64,000 bases of DNA from Plutella xylostella (taxonomy: Eukaryota > Arthropoda > Insecta > Lepidoptera > Plutellidae): positions 6,882,001-6,946,000 of the forward strand of contig NC_064002.1 of the NCBI RefSeq assembly GCF_932276165.1, written 5' to 3'. The position numbers and the translations under genes were made by a program. How positions within the stretch are numbered: position 1 is the first letter of the stretch; each line of letters opens with the position of its first letter. The notes beneath the pieces are model-generated. The model saw only the letters and a program-made list of their open reading frames with translations, searched no databases and had not been told where the DNA came from. Shown in pieces: positions 22,442 through 34,882 of the stretch.

Positions 22442-24077
22442 CAGGGTGATTGGAAAGTCGATGTATTCCTTTAAATGGGTTATAGACGAAGGCGTTTCCA
22501 GTTGATTGAACCCCATAATGCATTATCCGAAATGCAACCATTTCTGAGTTATTTAAGTTTGAAGATTTTTTTAGGTTATTGCCAAAATTTATGTTTAAAA
22601 GTAAAATATTTCAAAAACTAACAATTTTTTAAATACTTTTTAGATTGTTTTGCATTGGTAACACCTTACCTAACTAATTATAATCATTAAATGCGCAATA
22701 TTTAACTTAGTTTAGACCAGTGCTTCAAAATAAATGAAACATTAAGAAAATGTTACGAAAGTTGAAAACAAAAAAGCTAAATTAAAAAAGAATTTTATCT
22801 GACTATTTTTCAGGCACTATAGCTTAACTACATAATCAATTCATAAGCTTTACAATGATATATTCCAATCTAAAATCGATTAAGGTATGACCAAGATATA
22901 ACACAAAACAACCGCATAGGCCGACAAATCTCAGTAGGGAAACGAACAAGATTTTGTTCCAATTGTAAGGTAAAATGTCTAATAACTGGACTTTGTAGAG
23001 TTCCGAACCGTTTACTAATTATTGTTCTCCGATAGCGCGGTTCCTCAAAAGCACAGATCGACTACAAGGTTGCTTCACCGAAATAATGCTTATCCGATAA
23101 CACGGTTAGTCGAAAGTACTTTTCAATGATAGGTTCAACGATAGAATGCTTTTTCGACTGCACAGTTTGTCAAATTGTTTAACCACCAAATTGCATCTCC
23201 TATAACACTATTCGGTGTAACTTTTCAGCTAAAACATTTGGCACAGTGTTTGAACACGTTGAGTTTAAAACAATCATTGTCTAACAGTGCTATTGTCACG
23301 AGCTACTGGCCAATCATGTTTTCGGCGAATTAACTGTCGTCAAACAGTAGTTTTGGGAAACCGGGTTGTGAGGAATTATTTTGTTTTACCAATCATAATT
23401 GAAAATTACAATCGGCTAACCGTGTTATCGGACAAGCATTATTTCGGACCTTGTCCTAGATCTGTGCCTTTGATTGAGGAACACAATAATTACTAAACAG
23501 TTTGGATTTCTACAAAGTTCAGTTACAATATTTTTTTGTCTTTTTACCTTAAAATAGGAACAAAATCTTGTTCGTTTCCCTACTGAGATTTGTTCGCCTA
23601 TGCGGTTGTTTTGTGTTATATCTTGGTCATAACTTAATCGATTTTAGATTTGAATATATCATTGTAAAGCTAATGAATTGATTATGTATTTAAGCTGTAG
23701 TGTCTGAAAAATTGTCTGATAAAATTCTTTTTTAATTTAGCTTTTTTGTTTTCAACTTTCGTAACATTTTCTTAATGTTTCATTTATTTTGAAGCACTGG
23801 TCTAAACTAAGTTAAATATTGCGCATTTAATGATTATAATTAGTTAAGTAAGGTGTTACCAATGCAAAACAATCTAAAAAGTATTTAAAAAATTGTTAGT
23901 TTTTTTGAAATATTTTACTTTTAAACATAAGTTTTGGCAAAAACGAAAAAAACAATTAAAACTTAAATAACTCAGAAATGGTTGACTTTCGGATAATGTA
24001 TTATGGGGTTCAATCGACTGGAAATGCCTTCGTCTACAACCCATTTAAAGGAATACATCGACTTACCAATCACCCTG
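22442..24077. mobile_element. Foldback DNA element with arms of about 670 bp
   Basis: Starts CAGGGTGATTGG and ends CCAATCACCCTG, flanked by TATA on both sides. The two arms (about 22442-23110 and 23415-24077) are reverse complements with scattered differences; about 300 bp of loop separates them. Much of the element could form one long hairpin. No open frame of note. The ends resemble those of the element at 37351-43856, so they are one family. The TA-type target site suggests a mariner/Tc1-like helper, but that is inference. Confidence 0.88.
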
Positions 24078-25644
24078 TATATAACTACAGTGTGTTAAAA
24101 GGTTACATATGGTGAGACGCAAACAGTGATCTCAGCTAGACATTTTAAAAAAGCAAATTTTGTTTTCGACCTAACAACAAAGTATGCCACTGTAACGGAA
24201 CATAGTCCGTCCGTAGCAGACTTATACATTACTACAATATTTATGTATAGATTGGCGAAATTTTTATTGTAAGCAAAATAAGACTATACGTTGGTTGGAA
24301 AACACAACCATACCGCGATGTAGAAATGCCACACTAGTGCCATCTAGTGGGTTAGACTCGATGACGCATTTCCTTATATGGTAATGTTCGGGGGGTGTTG
24401 TGTCGTTCGAATCGACAGATACCTAGAATAAGTACAAGTCTTATTGTTGACGCTTAGAGTTTAAAGAGATATCATACTAGATTCGGTTATATTATGGTTC
24501 AACCGTTTATACGGCTCTGTTAATTATTGTTTGATTATTGAAATGAATGACGCCATAGTGATAAGTTATTATTATGAGGATCAGATTTGCACAACACTAA
24601 TTTACGCGACACTTTACGTACTACGCCTCCTGGACGCTCAACTGAGTATCTTTTAGTTCTAATTAATCGAATCAGGACTTAAAACTAGTAAATACTAGTT
24701 AAATAATAATAATATTAATTATCAATAATTATAGAACAATAGTTCATCGGCTTATTACCTTAAAAGTATTTAATAGTTGTGTTATTGTCTAGCTCAGTGG
24801 CGCCACCTGTAGTCTAGGATCTTAGGGAGGGGGTTGAATCGAAAAGTTCGATGGATGAACCGGGGAAAAAGAAAGAAAAGGAGAGTCGATGGTCGGAGGG
24901 CTATAAATAGGATTCGGGAAGAAAACTCGCCCTTGGTCTTCTCGTGGAGTTTCGGGTGATAGGATGGAGCGTTTGCATATGGGATTGATAGTGGAAGTGT
25001 ATTTTATGGCGGGGTGGTTTTGCAGCTTCGACCGGCCGGCGGCGGCGCCTCAGGATCCTCAGCTAAGTGTCGATATTATTTTGTCATAACCACTATTTAG
25101 AGGTATCACAGCATATCTATACTTCACCCCATTCTTATATTAGAATATATATCTACTTTGTTCTGGTTTCAAAATTAGAATATTTTACATAACCTAAAAA
25201 TCCAATTGTTCCCCATTATTTATTGTTAAGCTTCTTGGCCATTTTGAAATTGAAGGCTGCTAGGGTACCTAGGCTTATTAGGAGAGACCCAAGGAAACCA
25301 CCTTTTACTTCATCAATCAGCCTTAAAGATTCTATCACATAAAACAATCAATTTACAAGCATAAGTACATTCGACTATGGGAAAATTACCCCACTTGTTT
25401 CAACAAGCTATGTTTGTTTACCTGGAAGGAATAAACTTAGTTACTTATATCAATATAGTACAGATATTGAATAGTATGTTCTATTGAGATGATGGCTAAT
25501 GAGTCAAGTATTTAAGTATGTTACTTTTACTCACAGCAATCTATCTACCTGAAATTGTTTCACCCAGCAGTCTTTGCATACCCAGTAAAGAACAGTAATT
25601 AGGAAAATACAGACCATTAGGTGTACCTATGTTTCATTATTCCA
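24078..25644. other. Intergenic with a TATA-like site
   Basis: No gene found. At about 24902 CTATAAATAGG lies upstream of a purine-rich, then GC-rich stretch (GGCCGGCGGCGGCGCC near 25034), which could be a retroelement promoter or solo LTR, but no terminal repeat or target duplication was identified. Confidence 0.4.
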
Positions 25645-26004
25645 ACTAGGAGGGAAGATGGTAGCTGGAGAGTACGGAAGAACCAGGAAATCGAAGACCT
25701 GATTTCCGAGCCAAACATCATTGGTCAAATTAAATCCCAGCGACTCCGTTGGCTTGGTCATCTGCAAAGGATGGGGGAGGATCGCGCTGCCAAGAGGGCC
25801 TACCTTGGAGTACCAAGCGGTCGTAGACCAGTTGGCCGTCCCAAATATCACTGGAGCGATGAAGTCGGCAAGGACCTACGCCAACTACAGGCAGGCGACT
25901 GGAGAGCGACTGCGCAGGATAGAGACCAGTGGCGACTTCTTGTGTCTGAGGCCAAGATCCACTTCGGGTCGCTGAGCCAGCGGAGTAAGTAAGTAAGTAA
26001 GTAT
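25645..26004 (+). pseudogene. RTE-like LINE 3' fragment
   Basis: Open to 25992. The translation includes RLRWLGHLQRM, GRRPVGRPKYHWSDEV and DRDQWRLLV, the C-terminal module found after the reverse transcriptase in RTE-type elements (compare 15868-16092 and 30739-30990). It lacks the RT itself, so it is heavily 5'-truncated. It ends in a (TAAG)n tail, which is the usual simple-sequence 3' end of such insertions. Confidence 0.8.
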
Positions 26005-28315
26005 GTTTCATTGTGGTGGATCATAACCTATGTTCCAACATATTTGGTTTACAAACTTACTAGGCCTACACAACAATCTGAATAAGTACCTGAGTATTAA
26101 TAATGGATGATTCATCAGATATATAACATAATTATGTGGTATACTATTCAGTGATAAGTACTTGCAATCTAAGTAAATCTATTAGGTAACTTATTAGATC
26201 ATTCTGAAATTGTATAGGTTACAAGGCATTCATATTCCTAGGTAGTCGGTACTTATTTACTTATCTCCTGAGATACACAATATAAACTTATTTCTACCAA
26301 CTCCATCTAGTTCTCATGTAAGCATGTACTTATCTATTCAGTCTTGAAACCAGAATGAAGAATATGGTTCAGGTTATTCATATTAAGCTATGAATCTATT
26401 TAGCAAAATTATATTCTTATTTGAATCAGCATTTCTATTTAGTACTTAAGTAATTTAAAATCTACAGCTAGCTCAACCTACTTTGATTCTCTAAGAGTGG
26501 TTATTATAAACATTACTTATTACTTGTATTCTTAATATTTGAAATGATTTTAAACATTTTTCCACCGGGATGAAAATTGGCCGGACCATATTTTCATAAA
26601 ATACTATGTTTCTACTTGAATAATTATTGTGTGTACTTGTGTGATTTTCTAGTTTAATGATTCTCTATGGTTTTATTATGGGTTTAGCTACACTTGGTAA
26701 ATTCAGGTATTTGAAGTATTGTTTATCATAAAAGAAAAAACATACTTAACAATTAGGCAGCAACAAAACCAACAAACATTTAAGGGACACCAGAGTTGTA
26801 TTGGTTGCAAAATAAATCTACTTTCAAAACATTAGTTCAGAACTAAGAAACCCAGATTCTTAATTTATACTTACTTACTAGGTACTTGATACTAGGAACA
26901 TTGTGTAAAATGTGGGTTTGTATAAAATGCATTTCATCTTCAAACCACTTAGATGCTAAGCAGTTAGGTTTAGGCTGTGGGAGAGTAGGTTATTGAATTT
27001 TAGGGGAAAACAAGCTATCCTTTTGTATCTCATGTGTGGTGAATGTTATTGATGTATGTATGCTTAGTGAATCTAGGCTTCCTACTGATCTACATATGTG
27101 ATAGGTATGATTGTGGTACTTACTTACCCACCTAAGTATGTAAAGTTTGTTTTATTGGAATTCAATAGGTATTTACTTACTACAATAACTAGTTATGTAT
27201 CAGACAACAGAATAGAATTCATGTAATTATTCCTTTTATTCAATGGTTACATTGGCCGTAACTTGTACCTGACTGACTGTGACTAAGACAATTCTTATAT
27301 ATTCAGCAAGTTAATGATAATTTATAATACTTAAAAACCTGCATTATACCCTTTTATTAATATAAATAAAGATTGATTTTGCTTTGGAAAAGATGTTAAG
27401 AATATTAAACAAAATTAATAAATAATAGGGTCAATGAGTCTGTTGCCGACCTAGTTGAGCACCAACTTTACTTTTACTAAAGTAATCTACTTGTCTGATT
27501 AATGAAAATAAATACCTTCAAATAGATACTTATACCCGTAGGGTCAATGTGTTGGATGGCGACCATAGGAGCACTAACACTATTTTAAGTTAACTGAAAT
27601 ATTTGGAAAAGATAAAATAAATATTTCCATAGTGAATATTCATGCAATTTTACTTTTGAAGGTTAAATGGATATCATTGGCTATATATTATTGACTGTGA
27701 CCATGACAACTTTTACATATTAAGTGATTAGTAATAATTTATTATACTTATTATTCTCCTCTAATTCTGCTAATATAAATAATTATTGATTTGGGTTTGG
27801 ATAAGATGTTGATAATATTAAACAAAATCTTATAATAAGGGTCAGTGAGGTGATTGACGGCCATAAGAGTTTCAACTTTATTCTATTCTAAATAAAATTT
27901 ACTGAGTTTTGAATAAGACAGGAAAATATTTTCATAGTACATGATTTACTTACGACCGATAAATAAATTGAAATGACTTCTTATCAGCTTGGGTAAAGGA
28001 AAGCAGTTGCTGAATTGGATTCTTCTTACAAACTTACCAATATACTATATACAGGAGGAGATGATGACAGTTAGTTATTAATAAGTAATGTTGAGCTTGA
28101 CTGTGATGAAGTTAATTAGAGGCAGGGAAACCACCTCGAACAACTTGTAGGTACCATGGTAGACACAAGCCAGCATCGATAAAATATTAATTGTCACATA
28201 ACTCTGAGATCTACAATATAGAGATACATTTGAGTGATTGCTCTTGACACAAGCTGAAATGGGAGATAGTAATTATATTCTAATTATGTCCCTTATTGGA
28301 AGACATTGTACTGTG
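26005..28315. other. Intergenic, AT-rich, with an old duplication
   Basis: No gene found. It contains many short GTACTTACTT/TAGGTAC strings typical of moth intergenic DNA. A diverged tandem duplication is described separately at 27230-27890. Confidence 0.5.
27230..27890. repeat. Diverged direct duplication, about 415-bp offset
   Basis: The stretch 27230-27480 resembles 27640-27880 in the same order: TGACTGTGAC..GACAA, AATAATTTAT..ATACTTA, TAATATAAATAA, AAGATGTT.A.AATATTAAAC and AGGGTCA.TGAG. A third GGGTCAATG copy lies at about 27541. Similarity is partial, so the event is old. Confidence 0.55.
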
Positions 28316-28995
28316 ACGATACACATGAGTAGACTCAGGAAATATCCGTGTCGAATAAATGTATAAGTAGACTCAGGGAATATCCGTGTCGAAAATACAA
28401 GAGTAAGTTCAGGAAATATCCGTGCCGAATAACTATTACACATTATGGATACATAAGATATCCGTGCCAAATAACTATTACACATTATTAAGTAGACTCA
28501 GGAAATATCCGTGTCGAATAAATGTATAAGTAGACTCAGGGAATATTCGTGTCGAAAATACAAGAGTAGGCTCAGGAAATTTCCGTGCCGAATAATTATT
28601 GCTTATTATGGATACAGAAGTAGGCTCAGGAACTATCCGTGCCGAATAACTATTACACATTATGGATACATAAGATATCCGTGCCAAATAACTATTACAC
28701 AATATTAAGTAGACTCAGGAAATATCCGTGTCGAATAAATGTATAAGTAGACTCAGGGAATATCCGTGTCGAAAATACAAGAGTAGGCTCAGGAAATATC
28801 CGTGCCGAATAATTATTGCTTATTATGGATACAGAAGTAGGCTCAGGAACTATCCGTGCCGAATAACTAATACACATTATTGATACATTAAGTAGACTCA
28901 GGAAGTGTCCGTGTCGAATAAATGCATAAGTACACTCAGGAAATATCCGTGTCGAATAAATACTTAAGTAGGCTCAGGAGATATCCGTGCTGAAT
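28316..28995. repeat. Complex minisatellite, AGTAGACTCAGGAAATATCC units
   Basis: About fifteen copies of a 35-50 bp unit of the form GTAGRCTCAGGAAATATCCG followed by TGYCGAATAA. A block of about 217 bp is repeated (28486 onward and 28703 onward). The units vary in spacer, so it is a multi-level minisatellite. The three similar minus-strand frames in it arise from the repeat. Confidence 0.88.
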
Positions 28996-29594
28996 TGTGA
29001 AGCTGAATAAAATATTATTAACATCATCTGGATCCCAATCAATAGATCCTTTCCTAGGGACTGACTGACAAAAAAAAACAGTTTGAATAGAGCCAGTGGG
29101 CTAGAGAAGGTAGATGGGTCTGGTGGACGGATCTGGTCGTCCTTCATAGGGTGTGCGAGGCGGGGCGCACCTTCTATTCAAATTAAAAACCCTTTTTTTT
29201 ATAGATAATTTTGTATATATTTAAATTACTTTTGTTTAATTAAATCATGTATGTTTTAAGAAATAACTATTGCTTGAGCTTTGTTCTGTTGTCCTAACAA
29301 ATAGATAAACTAGGGATTATGAACTAGGGTTCTAGGGATTAGTGCTAGGGTAGGGATTCTCTCAACCTCCTAAAAGAACTTGAGTTACTTCGGAAATGTA
29401 GAGTCCTAACCGCTAGACTAGACGATCACGTATTGGCCAAACGAATAATGCAAAACACGTATACCGTTACAAGACTTCTCTTCTGTTCGTTTCAGTTTAG
29501 TTAGGGCGAAAAATACGTCTTAAACAGGTAGGTTAGAGTTCGAAGCGTCACTACAGCAGGGGGGATATTACACCACTGCGTGTTCACAACTCCA
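28996..29594. other. Intergenic
   Basis: No gene found. A GC-richer stretch at 29093-29180 lies among AT-rich DNA. No family was recognised. Confidence 0.45.
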
Positions 29595-29603
29595 ATATGA
29601 AAA

Positions 29604-30329
29604 GGGTAAGTAATACGAGGTATAAAAACGAATAGTATAAAATGGACAAGGTATACGCCCATATTATATAAATTTATTAAGTATAACGTTCATTGTGTAT
29701 AACAAACGGAAGGTATAATTACTAAATACATAATTTCGTAAAAGATAACGTACAAAAAGTATAATTTCAATTAATAGGTATATCGATTAAAATATATAAC
29801 TTTCATAATATATAACGTTTATAACATTTGTAATATTTGTACAATAAAGAGTTAAATAAATAAGTAAATAAATTTTATTCACCGGATATAATAACATTAT
29901 GTATAATGAACAAAAAGTATATTATTATTGGAGCTATGTTGGGAGACGCTCCGCTTTAGTTTCGACGAACATGTGCACCTAACACGCTCCTCCTCGCTTT
30001 GCTCGTCGTCGCACCTATCTTTAGGTTTTGGTGCTAGGGGGTTTGACGGCGTTGGGTAATTAAATACAGATTATGCGATATGAAAAGAACTTTATACAAA
30101 ATTATAGTATATATTTTAATTGATATACGTAATGTATGTTATACGAATCGATATTAGTCCTCGTGAGTGTTAGTTATTTTGATATTATATGAAATGTACG
30201 TTATACCAATTGAACATTATACCTTATGAAAATATAGATTTTGTTGTTATACGTAACGTTCATTATATGTTGTGAACGTTATTAATGTGAAATTATACAT
30301 TTCGTTTTTATACGTCGCAATACGCACCC
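29604..30329. mobile_element. 726-bp TIR element with 9-bp target duplication
   Basis: Flanked by ATATGAAAA at 29595-29603 and 30330-30338. The ends are imperfect inverted repeats: GGGTAAGTAATACGAGGTAT on the left against GGGTGCGTATTGCGACGTAT on the right, both continuing AAAAACGAA. Inside are many TATAACG/CGTTATA and GTATAAT motifs in both orientations, and a central GC-richer block with CGACGAACATG and GCTCGTCGTCGCACC. No coding capacity. A 9-bp duplication fits the Mutator-like (MULE) superfamily, but hAT (8 bp) is not far off; superfamily is inference. Confidence 0.8.
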
Positions 30330-30709
30330 ATATGAAAAAACTCACACTTTAACTTTGACTGAACGACGAGTAACCTCCACTCGGCGTATGTTACTTTACA
30401 CTTTTGCAACATCCTCTATAAATACACGCTTACCTCAGACATAATAAATAGTTACATATGTATAGGTATAATTGTAATATTATACTAATATTAATAAACG
30501 CTATCAGCAAATGCACAAACAAGGCTGGAGATAAAATCGTCTGAAATTGTTATTAGATTCTGAAAATAGTTCGCAAATGATTAGATACTAGAATATTTAT
30601 TTACTAAATAAATCATGGTATGTACAGTCTGCTACGCAGATATCTAAACCTCTCTGTTTTTGTTATTTGAATTGCTGCTGAAACAACTAATTTTATGTAT
30701 TTTGGTCTG

Positions 30710-31005
30710 CTATCCAAAAATCAACTCAAATAGCTGACGTGGGTGCCAAGACTGCTAAACTGAAGTGGGACTGGGCGGGGCATGTCTGCCGTATGCAGCC
30801 GGAGAGGTGGGCAAAAAATGCCACCAAATGGATACCCAACAACGGCCGCCGGCGCAGAGGCAGACCAAGAAAGAGATGGCGGGACGACCTGGACAATTTT
30901 AACACGGAATGGTGTGAGCAAGCCCAAGAAAGGGATAAGTGGAATGTTCAGGGAGAGACCTTTGCCCAGCAGTGGGACACTAGAGGTTAAGAAAAAAAAA
31001 AACAA
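30710..31005 (+). pseudogene. RTE-like LINE 3' end
   Basis: The frame from about 30712 reads AKTAKLKWDWAGHVCRM, RRRRGRPRKRWRDDL and QERDKWN, ending TRG-stop at 30988-30990, followed by an A-rich tail. It is the same C-terminal module as at 15868-16092 and 25645-25992 but clearly another subfamily. Only the last 90 codons remain. Confidence 0.8.
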
Positions 31006-31269
31006 AAATCGTATCAGTGTGGTAGACAGCGTTTCTCACCAAAAATCTAAATTGAATTACGTCTTGGGGTCAGATACCTATTATAATGTTCAAAACTACG
31101 AATAAGATTTAAAAAAATCTTGCACCTCCTGTGGGTTGACTGGTAGAAAATGCTTGTAATGTCCACCCTTTGTACACTTATTTTTATATTTGTACAGGGC
31201 TTCTAGGGCCTATAAAATAGTATTATACTTAAGTTTCTTCTATGAAATGCAATTAAAATATAGTATGTA

Positions 31270-33022
31270 TGTAGGTATGTCTCCTGGGTTTGACCAATTA
31301 AGGCTATCTGATTTAAAAGAAATAAAAACTGCTATCGGCCCTGTGATTGCGAGAATGATTAACCTTTTTGTAGAACAATCTAAGTACCACGACCACCTCA
31401 AAATCTCAATTATAAGACCTATTTATAAAAGTGGTAGCCATTGTGAAACAACAAACTATAGGCCTATTGCAATCTTGTCATGCATTAATAAGATAATTGA
31501 AAAAGCCCTGATTGGACAGATCCATCGTTTCTTATCTAAACATGACGTCATCGCACATTCCCAATTTGGCTTTCAAAAAGGGAAAAGCACGTCCTCTTTG
31601 TTGTCCAGTTTTGCTAACGATATAAATAACTACTTAAATAACAAACAACATGTCGGTGTTATCTTCATAGACTTCAGGAAGGCATTTGATACGCTGAATC
31701 ATGATGTCCTCCTGAAGTCTATGGAGTCCTGTGGAATTCGGGGCAGACTGAACTCTTGGTTTAGAGAATATTTATCACATAGGAAATTGACCGTAAAAGT
31801 GGATAACCATACGGGAGGGTGCGAGGATGTCAGCTATGGTGTGGCGACCGGGTCAGTGACCGGGCCCGCCTGCTATATTATGCACGTTAATAGTATGCCT
31901 AATGTAATAAAACATTGCAAGATATATATGTTTGCCGATGACACATGTCTTCTATATAATCATAAGGATGTGAATGTAATCCAACAATGTTTACAGGATG
32001 ATTTTGACAACATAACAAGTTGGGCTCACGATAACGGCATCATACTCAATGTAAAAAAGACAAATGTAATGTGTATTTCTTCTACGCATAAAAAACAAGA
32101 CACTAAAATATTTTTAAAAGGTCATAGCTACGAGTGTCTGCACATCAATTGTATGAACTGTAAATGTCCCTTCATTGCCCAGGTTGATGAATGTAGATAT
32201 CTTGGTATTATTATAGATAATAAGTTTAACTTTAAAAAACACATTAGCAGTTTAACTGATAAATTAAGAATATTACTACGAAAATTTAATCAATTGAAAT
32301 ATTTTGTTCCGCGATCAATCCTGTATTGTTTATATTTCGCCTTGATAGACTCTTTGATATCTTATGGCATTGTTATATATGGTGGATCATTTAAAACATA
32401 CATAAACAAAATAAAACAGCTTCAACTCCGCTTTATAAAACTTTTGGTAGATAAAAACATTAAAAGAAAGTTTAGAGATAATTATGAGGGACTATTTATG
32501 CATTGTAAAATATTACCAGTAGATAAAAAATACCATTTTGAATTAGCGAAAGAAGAGTATTGGTCAAACATGTATAAAACACAGTTTGTAGGAAAGATAA
32601 AGACCAGACAAGTAAGCAGGGCGAAGTTTTTTGTACCTAAAGTTAACAATGAGTATGGTAAACGAACAAAGCAATACATAATTCCAAAAATTTTTAACAA
32701 AATTAGTGACGCAACTAAAAGTGTAATACCATTTAAGTTTGTAATAATGAAAAAGCTGCTTAAAAGTCATTTTTTAAAACAGTTGTGAACCGTTATTATT
32801 ACTAAACTATAATGTTTATTTTAACTTATATTGTATTCGCACAGTTTACTAAGTTTTAAATTAGATGTTAGATGTTATTTGTAGGCTTTGGTATAATGGC
32901 TAGTTATGTATAAATATTTTTTGTTCTAGAGTGTATCTTCCCCGAGAAACAGTACTGCTGTTTGGGGTATAATGTATGTTTTTATTGTATTATTTGATGA
33001 ATAAACGTTTTTCAAACAAAAA
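31270..33022 (+). pseudogene. Jockey/CR1-like LINE, 5'-truncated ORF2
   Basis: One open frame runs to TGA at 32786-32788 (532 codons from the first ATG at 31190, though family similarity begins near SPGFDQLRLSDL at about 31278). Reverse transcriptase motifs in order: ISIIRPIYKSG, NYRPIAILSCINKIIEKAL, QFGFQKGKST, VIFIDFRKAFDTLNH, the catalytic FADD at residues 248-251, and YLGIIIDNKFNFKKHI. The N-terminal endonuclease and the start of RT are missing. A 230-base 3' untranslated tail with AATAAA at 33000-33005 ends in a short A-rich stretch. No internal stop, so the insertion is fairly young. The fragment at 53341-54345 is a related, older copy. Confidence 0.87.
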
Positions 33023-33272
33023 GGTACAGACCACAATACCGTACATATCATATTCTAATCTTCACCCTAATAATTTCATGACATAACATGTAAAATTAAT
33101 TCCATAGTTTCTTAGGAACAATATTCACAACTCGTAGCCCGGCTGTTGTCCCACCTGGGACCACTTACCTGGCGAATTATTAGTGAACCACCGACTAACT
33201 CACAACCTCACAACTAAATTAATATTATAATAATACTGCCTTTTACTAAATTAATTGAATAAAATGTAGGTA

Positions 33273-33487
33273 TAGTGCCACAAACTTATCTGTTCCGGTG
33301 ACAGCGAACTAAATTGATCCATATCTCATTACTTACTAATGAATTGTATATTAAAAAAAAACATTATATGGGTTTATTAACACCGGAAGAGCGAAATAAC
33401 AATACGAGCAAACTTAAAATCTTATAGAATTAAGAAATATTAGAGATTTATTGAGCTGTCACCGGAACAGATAAGTTTGTGGCACTA
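33273..33487. mobile_element. TA-flanked MITE, copy 1
   Basis: 215 bp with 33-bp inverted ends starting TAGTGCCACAAACTTATC and continuing TGTTCCGGTGACAGC, flanked by TA. Matches 52388-52600 throughout. The TA target suggests mobilisation by a Tc1/mariner transposase (inference). Confidence 0.88.
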
Positions 33488-33489
33488 TA

Positions 33490-34600
33490 GGTAGTTTGAC
33501 ATGAGATTTTCTCTATTGCGGATTATGAAAAGTTAATGTGCATGCACGTGTGGGTTTTGCCTGCATGTGTGTTATGTACCTGTGTGCGTTTGTTACGCTT
33601 TCACGAAAAAAATATAAACAGATTTACAAACATAGGTTTGTTAAACCTACTTACATGAAACTTTCACATCACATCACAGAATAACACATTAATTAATTTT
33701 ATAATTTAAATAATGTGCCGGATCGACCACTGGAAAGCGAAGATCGTACGAAAATCTAGTCCAAAAACCAGTTGCAAAAGGTACATTAGTCCCCAACATC
33801 CCCCGTAGCAGCTTCAACCTCCTTCCACGAATCGCACATAAACAATCGGAGGCAATGGCTCGTCCAAAGTAGTCATTTTGACTAAATCGTCTCGGCCCTT
33901 GAAGTTTGTGAAGAATCTCGACTGAATGCAAACTCCGTTCCGTGTGTCGATAAGATCGCGTCCGGAAATTAAGAGGAAATTGTGTTTGTTTCTTAAACGG
34001 TGACGTCACAATAAAGCTGAACACTAAAGTGGGAAGAGATTCTTAGTAGCTGTAGGTAAATGTTTCTACCGTTTTTTACCATATAGGTAGTTAGAATCTA
34101 TCTTTACATAGAAATGATCGAATCGAGTCGGCCAAAGTGTCAAAATATGTTGCCCCCCGCCCGTAGCAAGCAATTGTATTATTACCATATTTTAGTTATA
34201 TTTTGTTTGATGTATTTTTTGACTACCACAAATAGTAACTTAATAGGTACGATGAAAAAGAATGAATCGATAGGTACGCCTTGTTTATCTACTAACTTCC
34301 TCTTGATCCTTCAAAGTAGCGCATCTCTTTTAGATATTCTGAGCCAGTGGTCGAATGATCGAAACTGAAATTCGTATTCAGCGAACCATTGAATAAAATG
34401 CAAGTTTAAAACCAACAGTTTGGACTAGTTTGGAGTTTAGCCCCGTACCATCGTAAACCATTTAGCTGAGTGCTCGATACCGACCTACCTTACTCCAATA
34501 TTGATAACTTTTATAGTTCGTATCTACCTCTATAGCAGATTACGTAAGTCACTATTTACCGTTTTCAATGTAAAAGCCATGCGTATTTGTATATGATTCG
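33490..34600. other. Intergenic
   Basis: No gene found. Frames at 33689 (minus) and 34114 (plus) of 84-111 codons show no motif or family likeness. Confidence 0.45.
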
Positions 34601-34604
34601 TTAT

Positions 34605-34790
34605 TACTTTAAAGTCAAAAGTCAAAGTCAAATATTTTTATCCATCGTAACAATATATAATTTTCTGATGAACGTCAATTTTTACAAACTACTCTCCGTT
34701 CGGATAAGGGGGGGCTCTTACTGTCTAAGGCGAAGAACGGAGGCAAGAAACTCCTGAGCCATCTTTTCAAAAAAAGACTAAAAACTAGTT
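34605..34790. repeat. Probable dispersed LINE/SINE 3' fragment
   Basis: Starts with AAGTCAAAAGTCAAAGTCAA and includes GGCAAGAAACTCCTGAGCCA and TTTTCAAAAAAAGAC. Similar strings (repeated GTCAAAG, then GGCAAGAAACTC) are remembered from many lepidopteran intergenic repeats. Class uncertain. Confidence 0.35.
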
Positions 34791-34882
34791 GGTATACAAT
34801 ACTTATAAGCTTAATAATAATTATTATAATAATATGAGTAGAGCTAAGTACTTATCACAGCCATGCATTAACGTCCTCTAAA

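Noticed and set aside
24398..25080. Solo LTR with TATA box
   Set aside because: CTATAAATAGG is present but no TG..CA boundary with target duplication could be found.
28316..28995. CRISPR-like array of short repeats and spacers
   Set aside because: Units are degenerate, spacers are themselves repeated, and the host is an animal. It is a minisatellite.
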